Source: Leekyejoonella antrihumi
GTDB taxonomy: Bacteria; Actinomycetota; Actinomycetes; Actinomycetales; Dermatophilaceae
Direction: 5' to 3'
Length of the DNA: 64,000 nucleotides
NCBI RefSeq assembly: GCF_007845645.1
Contig: NZ_VCQV01000023.1
Coordinates: 1-64,000 of the forward strand
This document shows positions 17,559 through 25,510 of this stretch, in pieces. The translations under genes were made by a program, and so were the position numbers. Below the pieces are notes generated by a model, which saw nothing but the letters and a program-made list of their open reading frames with translations, did no database searches and had not been told where the DNA came from. Positions within the stretch are counted from its first letter, which is position 1. Every line of letters starts with the position of its first letter.

Positions 17559-18344
17559 ATGGCACGCCCGCGCAATCCCATCACCTCCCAGATGGGCTGG
17601 AGCACCAAAGATCGCATCGTGGTGCGAGGACATGACCTGCCCAGTGAGCTACTGGGGCACGTCGGCTTCGGCGACATGGCATACCTGGAGGTGATGGGCA
17701 GACTCCCCGACGAGCACGAGTCGGTGGTGTTCAACTCGCTCCTCGTCACTCTGGTCGAGCACGGGATGACTCCGAGTGCAATCGCCGCTCGGCTGACCTA
17801 TCTCGGGGCACCTGAGTCGCTCCAGAGTGCCGTTGCCGCCGGAATTCTCGGCGTGGGAAGCGTTTTCGTCGGCACGACGGAAGGCGCCGCGAACTTCCTC
17901 TCCGTCGCAATCACACCCGACACGAATAGTGCCGACGTGCCGGCACTTGCGAAGAGCATCGTCACCGAGGCGCGGGAGTCGAAGAAGCCGATCGCGGGCA
18001 TCGGCCATCCGGTGCACAAGCCGGTCGATCCGAGAGTGCCGCGTCTCTTCGAGATCGCCGAGGCCCATGGATTCCGCGGCCTTTATGTCGCGCTCTTGGA
18101 GGCCGTGGCTGAGGAGGCGTCCGCGCAGTACGACCGAGTCCTGCCGATCAACGCCACTGGAGCGATCGGCGCGCTGCTGTGCGAGCTCGGCTTCGACACG
18201 CGAGTGGCGCGGGGCCTCGGCACGATGGCACGCGCCGTCGGTCTGGTCGGTCACCTTGCTGAGGAGATGGACAATCCGATGGCACGCGAGCTGTGGTTCC
18301 GCGTGGAGGACGAAGTTGTCGAGGCATCAGGCGGGGCCTCATGA
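17559..18344 (+). CDS. Citryl-CoA-lyase-like protein (citrate synthase fold)
   Basis: The 261-residue protein is much shorter than a citrate synthase and matches the small citryl-CoA lyase group. It opens with ITSQMGWSTKDRIVVRGHDL. It keeps the catalytic-His region GIGHPVHKPVDPR, the citrate synthase GHP loop, and the C-terminal EEMDNPMARELWFRVEDEV. A retro-Claisen/aldol cleavage of a hydroxy-tricarboxylyl-CoA to acetyl-CoA plus an oxoacid would be expected. Its presence among beta-oxidation-type enzymes suggests the substrate is a polycarboxylate or methyl-branched dicarboxylate rather than a fatty acid. GAAAGGA precedes the ATG. Confidence 0.8.
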   Translation: MARPRNPITSQMGWSTKDRIVVRGHDLPSELLGHVGFGDMAYLEVMGRLPDEHESVVFNSLLVTLVEHGMTPSAIAARLTYLGAPESLQSAVAAGILGVGSVFVGTTEGAANFLSVAITPDTNSADVPALAKSIVTEARESKKPIAGIGHPVHKPVDPRVPRLFEIAEAHGFRGLYVALLEAVAEEASAQYDRVLPINATGAIGALLCELGFDTRVARGLGTMARAVGLVGHLAEEMDNPMARELWFRVEDEVVEASGGAS

Positions 18345-18393
18345 TCTTTCGTTCCGGCGAGCTGGTCCTGATCAAGTGACCGAGGCGACGACG

Positions 18394-19257
18394 ATGAACG
18401 AGGCGCCGGAGAGCGCGGCGGTCGGCACCGGATACAGCACGGTCGCCATCAAGGATGTCGGACCCGTTCGGCTCGTCCTCCTCGACCGGCTGCAGGTGCG
18501 CAACTGCCTCGACCTGGTGCTGCGCCGCGAGCTCGCAGCGGCAATCCGTGAAGCCGATGCCGATCCCGGTTGTCGAGCCATCCTGTTGGCCGGAAACGGC
18601 GCGGTCTTCTGCGCTGGCGGCGACATCAAAACGCTCAATGCCGACCCGGTTGCCGGACGGCACCGACTGGCACTTGCCGGGGACATCACCCGGGCCATCC
18701 TCGGCTGCGAGACCCCGCTGGTCGCCGCTGTAGAGGGCGGCGCCTGGGGAGCCGGCCTGGCACTGGCTGCGGCCTGCGATGTCGTCGTGGTCGGACGGCG
18801 CGCGCGTCTGGCCGCTTCCTTCGGCCGCTTCGGACTGGTTGGTGACACCGGCGCGTTCTACGTGCTACGACAGCGCGTCGGAGCGGCGCGCGCAAAGGAG
18901 ATGCTGTTGCTCAACACGACACTGAATGGGGATCAGGCGGTCGCCGAGGGTCTGGCGACGTACGTGGCCGATGACGGCGACGCGCGTCGTGTCGCGCGAG
19001 ACCTCGCCTTAAGGCTCGCCGGGGCGGGGGAGGGGGCCAACACGTGGACCAAGCGAATCATCCACCAGGATCAGCAGGACTTCGAGTCGGTGCTCGAGGC
19101 AGAGATCGGGGCACAGCTCGACCTGCTCGGCGGATCGTCGTTCGCGGAGGGGCAACGCGCTTTCATCGAGAAGCGAGACCCCTGCTGGTGGGACGACCTC
19201 GGCGCAGAACCGGTCACAGCACAACTGGAGCGCACGATCGGCGGTGACGTGCAGTGA
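18394..19257 (+). CDS. Enoyl-CoA hydratase/isomerase (crotonase family)
   Basis: This crotonase-fold protein has about 287 residues. Oxyanion-hole segments are AVFCAGGDIKTLN and GGAWGAGLALAAACD. The downstream helix FGRFGLVGDTGAFYVLRQRVG has Asp near the second catalytic position of hydratases and isomerases. ATG 18394 is preferred, with GAGG nine bases before; GTG 18376 is an in-frame alternative. It could hydrate, isomerise or decarboxylate an acyl-CoA. Since a MaoC hydratase is already in the operon, isomerase or another crotonase chemistry is possible. Confidence 0.88.
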   Translation: MNEAPESAAVGTGYSTVAIKDVGPVRLVLLDRLQVRNCLDLVLRRELAAAIREADADPGCRAILLAGNGAVFCAGGDIKTLNADPVAGRHRLALAGDITRAILGCETPLVAAVEGGAWGAGLALAAACDVVVVGRRARLAASFGRFGLVGDTGAFYVLRQRVGAARAKEMLLLNTTLNGDQAVAEGLATYVADDGDARRVARDLALRLAGAGEGANTWTKRIIHQDQQDFESVLEAEIGAQLDLLGGSSFAEGQRAFIEKRDPCWWDDLGAEPVTAQLERTIGGDVQ

Positions 19258-20366
19258 GCGGCATGGGGCCATTGGCCGGGATCCGAGTGCTCGAGCTGGG
19301 CGGCAAGGGGCCCGTGCCGATGTGCGGAATGCTCCTGGGAGATCTCGGAGCCGACGTCATCCGGATCGACCGACCCGAGGAGGTGCCGAACCCGGTCCTC
19401 AATCGTAACCGCCGGTCGATCAGTCTCAACCTCAAGTCGCCCGAAGACATTCAGGCCGCCCTCGACGTGGCAGCAACTTGCGATGCGGTTCTGGAAGGCT
19501 TCCGGCCCGGCGTCACCGAACGGCTCGGGCTCGGGCCGCAGCGCCTGCTGGAAGCTCAACCGCGGATCGTCGTGGGGCGCATGACCGGCTGGGGCCAGGA
19601 CGGTCCATGGGCTCAGTCTCCTGGACACGACATCAACTACATCTCCTCCTCGGGAGTTCTGCACGCGATCGGCACGGATCAAGACCCGGTGGTCCCGCTG
19701 AACCTCGTGGCCGACATGGGCGGTGGAGGAATGCTGCTGGCCGTGGGCGTCCTGGCCGCGATCCTCGAGGCACGCTCGAGTGGTCAGGGACAGGTGATCG
19801 ACGCCGCCATGGTTGACGGCTCGGCTTCCCTCATGGCGATGATGTATGGGGTTCTGGCTGCGGGGAACTGGTCCGATCAGCGGGCCGCCAACAGACTCGA
19901 TGGGGCCGCTCCCTATTACGGCGTCTATCGCTGCGCCGATGGCCATGTGGCCGTGGGTTGCGTCGAGCCGAAGTTCTGGGCCGACTTCATCGAGCGGATG
20001 GGTGTCGCCTCCGAGGACCTCTTCGCCGACCAGGACGACCGCTCTCGCTGGCCGCAGATGAAGTCGCGCCTCGCGGAAGTCTTCGCCGCGCACAGCCGCG
20101 AACACTGGGTGGACACGTTCCCCGAGGGCCGCGCCTGTGTGACTCCGGTGCTGTCGATGACAGAGTCGATCAACGCTCCGGAGAACGTCGCACGCGCTAC
20201 CTTCGCACCGATGCCCGGAGGTGGCCACTGGCCCGCCCCCGCCCCACGGTTCTCCCGAACACCACTGGGGTCGCCGTCTCCGGCGCCCACCCCTGGAGAG
20301 CACACGGCCAACGTGCTCGCAGAGATCGCCGGGTCGAACTCCACGCCGACGAGGCGGCTGTCATGA
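19254..20366 (+). CDS. Alpha-methylacyl-CoA racemase (CaiB/BaiF superfamily)
   Basis: This 370-residue protein begins at a GTG overlapping the previous stop. It belongs to family III CoA-transferase-fold proteins but follows the alpha-methylacyl-CoA racemase branch. GHDINYISSSG carries the racemase His, LVADMGGGGMLLAVGVLAA the Asp, and VGCVEPKFW the Glu, matching the His/Asp/Glu set of mycobacterial MCR. VIDAAMVDGSASLM and the C-terminal ACVTPVLSM are also racemase-like. It would invert 2-methyl stereochemistry so that the (S)-specific acyl-CoA dehydrogenase can act. This is direct evidence that a 2-methyl-branched acyl-CoA passes through the operon. Confidence 0.87.
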   Translation: MSGMGPLAGIRVLELGGKGPVPMCGMLLGDLGADVIRIDRPEEVPNPVLNRNRRSISLNLKSPEDIQAALDVAATCDAVLEGFRPGVTERLGLGPQRLLEAQPRIVVGRMTGWGQDGPWAQSPGHDINYISSSGVLHAIGTDQDPVVPLNLVADMGGGGMLLAVGVLAAILEARSSGQGQVIDAAMVDGSASLMAMMYGVLAAGNWSDQRAANRLDGAAPYYGVYRCADGHVAVGCVEPKFWADFIERMGVASEDLFADQDDRSRWPQMKSRLAEVFAAHSREHWVDTFPEGRACVTPVLSMTESINAPENVARATFAPMPGGGHWPAPAPRFSRTPLGSPSPAPTPGEHTANVLAEIAGSNSTPTRRLS

Positions 20367-20421
20367 CGGCTTCTGCGACGAGTGGGTGGTCGAACGGCAG
20401 GAGATAAGTACGATCAGATGC

Positions 20422-21270
20422 ATGTCGCCTCATTCCCCGACCGGGTCCAACGGAAGCAAGACTGACGGGATGCGGGAGCCTCGTGCCGGTGAAAGTCGTT
20501 ACCGTGTGCTGACGCAGCTGTTGCGTGAGCGGATTTTTCGCGGGGAGTTCGAGAATCGGGCACTGCCCACGGAGATCTCGTTGGCAGGGGACTACGGCCT
20601 CAGTCGGCAGACCGTGCGGCGCGCGTATCAGGAGCTCGTGAGCGAGGGTCTGGTCTACCGGATCCGGGGAAGCGGCACCTACGTGCGGCCCAGAGAGACC
20701 CGCTACAACCGCTCATTCGGATCGGTCGACGACCTGCTGCAGCTCCAGCTCGACACCACCTTCGAGCTCACCGAGCCGATGCACCGAGTTACGGACGCGG
20801 AGATCGCGAGCCGGCTACGACAGGATTTCGCCGAGCTCTGGGCCCTCATCTTCCGGCGGCGCCACCAGGACAAGGCGTTCTGCCTCACCCGGGTGTACCT
20901 GCCACTTCGCATTGGCGCGGCGCTGGCCGAAGTGCCCGAGTTGAACGACCCCGCGCTGGTCACCGGCATCACCGTGATCAGCCTGATCCAGAGCCATGGC
21001 TTCGATATCGCCGAGGCCGAGCAGGTCATCACCGCTACCGCTGCCGGCGTCGACGAATCTCGACTGTTGAGCGTGCCGACGGCGTCACCGTTGCTGCACG
21101 TCGAGCGCAACTATCTCGACCGCCAGGGTCGCGCCCTCGAGCTCGCGGTGAGCGACTTCCTGCCCGACGAATACCAGCACCGGACGCAACTTGGGCGGCA
21201 GCTGGCGCCCATGGACTTCACGTCCGACCACGCTTGGCGCAAGGACTCCGGATCGCCCTCCCAGCATTGA
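20422..21270 (+). CDS. GntR-family regulator, HutC/UTRA subfamily
   Basis: The 282-residue protein has an N-terminal winged helix (TEISLAGDYGLSRQTVRRAY, then GLVYRIRGSGTYV) and a C-terminal UTRA effector domain, recognisable in ARLLSVPTASPLLHVERNYLD-type text near residues 215-240. HutC-type GntR proteins bind small acids or CoA esters and release their operators. The start is uncertain: ATG 20422 and ATG 20470 are both in frame, and the best Shine-Dalgarno (AGGAGA, about 20398) is too far from either. It is the last gene of the first operon and lies directly before the second. The shared operators at 12737 and 21443 are the obvious targets, giving autoregulation and joint control. Confidence 0.88.
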   Translation: MSPHSPTGSNGSKTDGMREPRAGESRYRVLTQLLRERIFRGEFENRALPTEISLAGDYGLSRQTVRRAYQELVSEGLVYRIRGSGTYVRPRETRYNRSFGSVDDLLQLQLDTTFELTEPMHRVTDAEIASRLRQDFAELWALIFRRRHQDKAFCLTRVYLPLRIGAALAEVPELNDPALVTGITVISLIQSHGFDIAEAEQVITATAAGVDESRLLSVPTASPLLHVERNYLDRQGRALELAVSDFLPDEYQHRTQLGRQLAPMDFTSDHAWRKDSGSPSQH

Positions 21271-21379
21271 TGATCGCCGTCCCGTAACGGGATTGGCCGA
21301 TCTTGCGCGCGTCATCGCGGCAGACCATCAACGAATATGGCTGAACGAGAACGAATCCGGGTCTTCTAGCAGGATCTGA

Positions 21380-21408
21380 GCGCTCCGGGCAGCCTTGTCG
21401 CGGAGCGC
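21380..21408 (+). terminator. Terminator hairpin after the GntR gene
   Basis: GCGCTCCG (21380-21387) pairs with CGGAGCGC (21401-21408) over a 13-nt loop. A smaller CCCGTAACGGG hairpin lies just after the stop codon. It separates the first operon from the promoter at 21443. Confidence 0.6.
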
Positions 21409-21442
21409 GGCCACCCCAGTGTCAGTTCGACCCTGGAAACTC

Positions 21443-21490
21443 TTGACACCTCATAATTTGGCCTGCCATTATGAACGAGTTGACCGTACA
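21443..21490 (+). promoter_or_regulatory. Promoter/operator B of the second CoA-ester operon (GntR target)
   Basis: TTGACA (21443-21448), 18 bp, CATTAT (21467-21472). CCATTATGAACGAGTTGACC followed by GTACA matches operator A with one base of indel and three substitutions. The right half GTTGACCGTACA is the best conserved part. This is the second predicted GntR site and indicates one regulon for both operons. Confidence 0.72.
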
Positions 21491-21520
21491 TATTTTACTG
21501 GCCGCAGAAGGGAGAATGCA

Positions 21521-21628
21521 GTGGATCAGTCGCTGACGACCTGTGGTCAGTTCGTGCGGATTGGGGGGTCGGCCCGCAATCGGACTCGCGGGCAGTGCTG
21601 TGCGCGAGTCCGATTGGTCGTGAAGTAG
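21521..21628 (+). CDS. Putative 35-residue leader ORF before the MFS gene
   Basis: GTG 21521 follows GAAGGGAG with ideal spacing. The ORF encodes a basic, Cys-containing peptide (start VDQSLTTCGQFVRIGG, end ARVRLVVK). It lies in the leader between promoter B and the transporter, and the 14-bp hairpin at 21577-21616 is entirely inside its 3' half. Ribosome position on the ORF could decide whether the hairpin forms, so it may be a leader peptide. No homology is recognised, and chance cannot be excluded. Confidence 0.35.
   Translation: MDQSLTTCGQFVRIGGSARNRTRGQCCARVRLVVK
21577..21616 (+). promoter_or_regulatory. Perfect 14-bp leader hairpin (attenuator candidate)
   Basis: CAATCGGACTCGCG (21577-21590) is exactly complementary to CGCGAGTCCGATTG (21603-21616), with a 12-nt loop. 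It sits about 105 nt downstream of the -10 and 65 nt before the MFS start, inside a possible leader ORF. It has no T-tract. An attenuator, an RNA-stability element or a protein-binding palindrome are the options. Confidence 0.55.
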
Positions 21629-21681
21629 CAGGTTTCTTGGTTCACATTCGGCTGTATTCGCCAGACCCCTTGAGGAGTGCC

Positions 21682-22950
21682 ATGGTAATGCCCGACGAGT
21701 TGTCCCCAACTCAAACCACACTGGAATGCGGAGATCGTCCTGTGTCGGCGTCTACCGTAACCGGCCGACCACTGATCATTCTGACCGCAATTGTGCTCCT
21801 GGCCTACACCTTCGTGAGCCTGGACAACGCCATGCTGGGCCTGGCGCTGCCCACGATCTTGAAGGACACCGGTTGGAGCGTCGCCGCGATCGGCTACGTC
21901 ACCACCGGTGGCTTCGCCGCGGCCGTCGTCGCCGGCCTGGTCGTCGGACCGCTGGCCGACAGATACGGGCGCCGTCGGGCGATCCAAGGTGTCATGCTCT
22001 TCACGGGCGTGTTCTCCGGCCTCACCGCGGTAGTGCAGTCGTTTACGCAGTTCGCGGCCGTTCGCGTCCTGGCCGGCACTGCACTGGCAGAAGGTCCGCT
22101 CGGTGACGCGCTGCTGTCCGAGGAGGCTCCACCTCGACGTCGCGGACTGCTGGTCGGCATTGCCCAGGCCGGCAACCCGCTCGGCAACGCGCTGGCAGGA
22201 GTCATCGCGGCCTTCATGTTGCCCTCAGGCTGGCGAGCCCTGTTCCTGATCGCCTTCCTGCCGGCGGTGTTCGGTGTCATCGCATTTCAGTATGTTCGAG
22301 ACTCTGCCCGGTTCCGCGAGCAGGCACCGGCTACGCGCGTTGGCTCCTTCGGTTCGTACCGCCAGCTGTTGACACGGGTGAACGGTCCTCGCTTCGGGTG
22401 GATGTGCCTGTTCATGTTCCTCGCGATCGGCACGTACGGCATCCTGCTGATCTTCGGCCCGCTCTACATGACCGAGAACGGCGGCTTCACGGCATCTCGT
22501 GCGGCTGCGGTGTTTGCGGCGGCGCAGTGGGCCGCGCTGATCTCGCAGGTGGGTTTCGGCTGGCTTTCGGACCACGTCTCACCGAAGTGGACCATGGTCT
22601 TCTGCGTGGGAATGGGCGCACTGTGCATGGTCGTCATCGCGACCAGCGCCGGAAGCTCTGCGGCGCTCGTCACGGGTGTTATCGCGGCAACCTTCTTTGT
22701 CCAAGGAACCTACGGCGTCGTTCCGAGGTATTTGGCCGAAAGCTTCCCGACGGCGATCCGGGCGACGGTGATATCCGTGGGATTCGGGCTGGCGAATCTT
22801 GCGCTCGTGCTCATTCCAACTCTCGGCGGGCTGCTTTTCGCGGCGGGCCACTCGGTGTCACTGATGTACATCGGTGCGGCATTCGTTGGACTGGCCGCTG
22901 TCATCATGGCCTTCGCGCGCAACGTGACACCAGGTGGAATTCTCACGTGA
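21682..22950 (+). CDS. MFS transporter (organic acid uptake candidate)
   Basis: The 422-residue 12-helix major facilitator starts at the ATG preceded by GAGGAG. The loop 2-3 motif GPLADRYGRRRAIQG and EEAPPRRRGLLVGIAQAGNPLG resemble aromatic-acid/metabolite:H+ symporters rather than drug pumps. It is the first gene of the second operon, ahead of a CoA transferase and degradative enzymes. Uptake of the dicarboxylic acid they consume is therefore the likely role. The longer in-frame GTG at 21595 lies inside the leader hairpin and lacks family-like sequence, so it was not used. Confidence 0.87.
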   Translation: MVMPDELSPTQTTLECGDRPVSASTVTGRPLIILTAIVLLAYTFVSLDNAMLGLALPTILKDTGWSVAAIGYVTTGGFAAAVVAGLVVGPLADRYGRRRAIQGVMLFTGVFSGLTAVVQSFTQFAAVRVLAGTALAEGPLGDALLSEEAPPRRRGLLVGIAQAGNPLGNALAGVIAAFMLPSGWRALFLIAFLPAVFGVIAFQYVRDSARFREQAPATRVGSFGSYRQLLTRVNGPRFGWMCLFMFLAIGTYGILLIFGPLYMTENGGFTASRAAAVFAAAQWAALISQVGFGWLSDHVSPKWTMVFCVGMGALCMVVIATSAGSSAALVTGVIAATFFVQGTYGVVPRYLAESFPTAIRATVISVGFGLANLALVLIPTLGGLLFAAGHSVSLMYIGAAFVGLAAVIMAFARNVTPGGILT

Positions 22951-23033
22951 ACCGGTGAGACGCGAGTCCGGAAGAGCGCACCATGGAACTGTCGGCATTA
23001 GGCGAATGGCCCGCGGGCCGAGAAGGAGAAACT

Positions 23034-24233
23034 GTGCTTCCCCTGGAGGGCATCACCGTTGTCAGCGTCGAGCAGGCCGTCGCGGCGCCGTTCGCGACCC
23101 GTCAGCTCGCCGACCTGGGCGCCCGCGTCATCAAGGTGGAGCGGCCGGGTGCGGGCGACTTTGCCCGCGGGTACGACGAGACGGTGCATGGACAGTCCAG
23201 CCATTTCGTCTGGCTGAACCGTTCCAAGGAGTCGATCGCCCTTGATCTCAAGGACGCCGACGACCTGGCAGTGCTGCACCAGCTGCTGGACGGCGCGGAT
23301 GTCTTCGTGCAGAACCTCGCACCGGGTGCGGCCGACCGGCTGGGCCTGTCGGCGACACAGCTGCGCGCCGACAACCCGCGGCTCATCCACGCCAGCATCT
23401 CCGGATACGGCGACGGCGGACCCTTCACCACCAAGAAGGCCTACGACCTGCTGATCCAGTGCGAGTCCGGCCTGGTCTCGATCACCGGCACCCCCGATAA
23501 CCCCTCCAAGGTCGGCATCTCAGCGGCCGACATCGCCGCCGGGATGTATTGCTACAGCGGCATTCTCACGGCACTACTCCACCGCGAACGCACCGGCGAG
23601 GGCGCCGAGCTGACGATCTCCATGCTGGAGTCGCTGGGCGAGTGGATGGGGTTCCCGATGAACTACGCGATGTATGGCGGGACCCCACCACCGCGCACCG
23701 GTGCCTCGCACGCGGCAATCGCCCCCTACGGGCCGTTCCACTGCGCGCAAGGGCCTTCCCCCGCAGGCGGGAGGTGCCCCCAGGTCTTCCTCGGCATTCA
23801 AAACGAGCGAGAGTGGGCGACGTTCTGTCACAAGGTTCTTGACAATCCGCAGCTGGCAACCGACGAGCGGTTCTCGTCCAACAGCCGGCGCGTGGAGAAC
23901 CGAGCCGAACTCACTGCCGCCATCGAGCGAGGATTCGCGGACCGGAGCGTCGAGCAGGTCGTGCAGCGACTGGAGGAGGCCGGCATCGCCAATGCGCAGC
24001 TGCGTGACGTGCAGGAGTTCGCCGAGCACCCACAGCTGGCCGCGCGGGACCGGTGGCGTCAGGTGCAGACGCCGGCCGGCCAGATCCGTGCGCTGGTGCC
24101 GCCCGCGACGGTCGCCGGGCAGGAGCCGGTGATGGGCCCGGTGCCCGCTCTCGGAGAGCACACCGAGTCGATCCTGGCTGAGCTCGCGACCCGAGCGGAT
24201 CAGGCCGCGACAGCTGCCGGGAGCCGGCGATGA
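23034..24233 (+). CDS. CaiB/BaiF family III CoA-transferase (itaconate CoA-transferase-like)
   Basis: The protein has 399 residues from GTG 23034, chosen because AAGGAG lies six bases upstream and the family begins at LPLEGITVVSVEQ. The longer ATG 22983 adds 17 unlike residues. Family III hallmarks are RQLADLGARVIKVERPGAGDFARGYD, WLNRSKESIALDLK and the Asp of VGISAADIAAGMYCYSGIL, which forms the aspartyl-CoA thioester. It would move CoA, for example from succinyl-CoA, to an incoming dicarboxylate such as itaconate or mesaconate. Oddly, a 28-nt palindromic repeat is inserted in frame near residue 245 (23756-23783), adding about ten residues between APYGPF and VFLGIQN. Confidence 0.88.
   Translation: MLPLEGITVVSVEQAVAAPFATRQLADLGARVIKVERPGAGDFARGYDETVHGQSSHFVWLNRSKESIALDLKDADDLAVLHQLLDGADVFVQNLAPGAADRLGLSATQLRADNPRLIHASISGYGDGGPFTTKKAYDLLIQCESGLVSITGTPDNPSKVGISAADIAAGMYCYSGILTALLHRERTGEGAELTISMLESLGEWMGFPMNYAMYGGTPPPRTGASHAAIAPYGPFHCAQGPSPAGGRCPQVFLGIQNEREWATFCHKVLDNPQLATDERFSSNSRRVENRAELTAAIERGFADRSVEQVVQRLEEAGIANAQLRDVQEFAEHPQLAARDRWRQVQTPAGQIRALVPPATVAGQEPVMGPVPALGEHTESILAELATRADQAATAAGSRR
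23756..23783 (-). repeat. Palindromic repeat element, copy 1 (inside CaiB gene)
   Basis: A 28-nt GC-rich element, read on the minus strand, begins CTGGGGGCACCTCCCGC and ends GCGGGGGAA. It contains an internal CCCGC/GCGGG hairpin. It is 26/28 identical to the copy at 24266-24293, in opposite orientation. It lies in the coding sequence without shifting the frame. Confidence 0.8.
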
Positions 24234-25489
24234 TCGCCGTCGACCTCGCCCACTGGGCCGTCGACCTGGGGGCACCTCCCGCTCGCGGGGGAACGCCGAC
24301 CGCGGCCGACTTGGCGCTGGCGGACCGGTCGTTGCAGGACACTCTCGCCTGCGCGATTGCCGCCCGACAAGAGCCGATCATCGCCAGGTCCCGGTCACTC
24401 GGAGAGGCCGGACGCTGGGCCGTCGCCAGTCACATCGTGGACTTCGACGACCTGCACATGCCGTCGACCACCCACATCAGCACCGTCTGCGTGCCCGCAA
24501 CGCTGGCGACTGGCGGCGGACCACGGGATTACCTCGCCGGCGCGGGCGTCATGGCCCGGATCGGAACGGCCCTCGGCTGGTCGCACTACTCCGCCGGCTG
24601 GCACGCGACCACGACCTCGGGAGCCATGGGCGCCGCGGCCTGTGCGGCGAGCGCTCTCGGCCTGGATGCTGCACAGACCGCGACGGCGCTCGCTCTCGCT
24701 GTGCCGGCCTCCGGCGGGGTGCGGCGAGCGTTCGGCACGGATGCCAAGTCGCTGCAGGTGGGCTTCGCCGTGGATGCCGGTCTGCGCGCGGCCGCGCTGG
24801 CGGCCGACGGCGCCAGCGCCGATCCGCGAGCGGTGGACGAGTGGCTGCGACTGGTCGGTGGCGAGACCGATGTCGCCGCCGACCTGGAGACGGGCGCTCC
24901 CGCGGTGCCGGACGGACTCGCGATCAAGGTCTACCCCTGCTGCTACGCCCTGCAACGACCGATCGCTGCAATCGGTGAGATTCGCTCGCAGATCGACGTA
25001 GCCGATGTGCAACGTATCGTGGTGCGGACGCCGGACTGCACTGTCACGCCGCTGGTCCACCATCGCCCACAGACCGGGCTAGAGGGCAAGTTCAGCCTGG
25101 AGTATGCCGTGGCCGCCGCCCTGCTCGACGACTACTGCGGCTTCGCCACCTTCACCGACGACGCCGTGCAGCGACCCGAGGCGAGGCGGCTGATCCCGAT
25201 GGTTGAGATCGAGCTCGGATCGGGCTCCGGTGGTCTGCTCGCCGGCCACGTCGAGCTCGACGTGCACGTCGACGGAGGGGTGCTGCACTCCACCCGACTC
25301 GAGTTGCCGCCCGGTGCGCCGACGCGGCCGCCCACTTCGGCGCAGCTGGACCGCAAGATCGAGGACTGCCTGGCCGGATCGGGCGTATCGGCACGTGAAC
25401 TCAGCTGGCCGCTCGCGGCCGACGTCCTACGTCACACGCTCGCCGATGCCACGGCATTCCAGACCACTGTCGGCGCGAACGCGCGCTGA
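24230..25489 (+). CDS. MmgE/PrpD family protein
   Basis: This 419-residue MmgE/PrpD-fold protein belongs to the family of 2-methylcitrate dehydratase and cis-aconitate decarboxylase. Signatures are VDFDDLHMPSTTHIST with the paired Asp and His, ALGWSHYSAGWHATTTSGAMGAAA, FGTDAKSLQVGFA, and the lid motif KVYPCCYALQRPI. ATG 24230 overlaps the CoA-transferase stop. A palindromic repeat (24266-24293) is built into the N-terminus, encoding GAPPARGG. A family member occupies the corresponding position in the rip itaconate locus of Pseudomonas aeruginosa. The exact reaction, dehydration or decarboxylation of a tricarboxylate, is unproven. Confidence 0.88.
   Translation: MIAVDLAHWAVDLGAPPARGGTPTAADLALADRSLQDTLACAIAARQEPIIARSRSLGEAGRWAVASHIVDFDDLHMPSTTHISTVCVPATLATGGGPRDYLAGAGVMARIGTALGWSHYSAGWHATTTSGAMGAAACAASALGLDAAQTATALALAVPASGGVRRAFGTDAKSLQVGFAVDAGLRAAALAADGASADPRAVDEWLRLVGGETDVAADLETGAPAVPDGLAIKVYPCCYALQRPIAAIGEIRSQIDVADVQRIVVRTPDCTVTPLVHHRPQTGLEGKFSLEYAVAAALLDDYCGFATFTDDAVQRPEARRLIPMVEIELGSGSGGLLAGHVELDVHVDGGVLHSTRLELPPGAPTRPPTSAQLDRKIEDCLAGSGVSARELSWPLAADVLRHTLADATAFQTTVGANAR
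24266..24293 (+). repeat. Palindromic repeat element, copy 2 (inside MmgE/PrpD gene)
   Basis: This is the second copy of the 28-nt element, 26/28 identical to the reverse complement of 23756-23783. It contributes residues GAPPARGG near the N-terminus. It is typical of small mobile palindromes (REP-like) in high-GC actinobacteria. Confidence 0.8.
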
Positions 25490-25510
25490 CCACACTCGAA
25501 GGAGACAGAC

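Noticed and set aside
19254-20366. Calling this gene a CoA-transferase
   Set aside because: The His, Asp and Glu positions and the C-terminal text match alpha-methylacyl-CoA racemases better than family III transferases.
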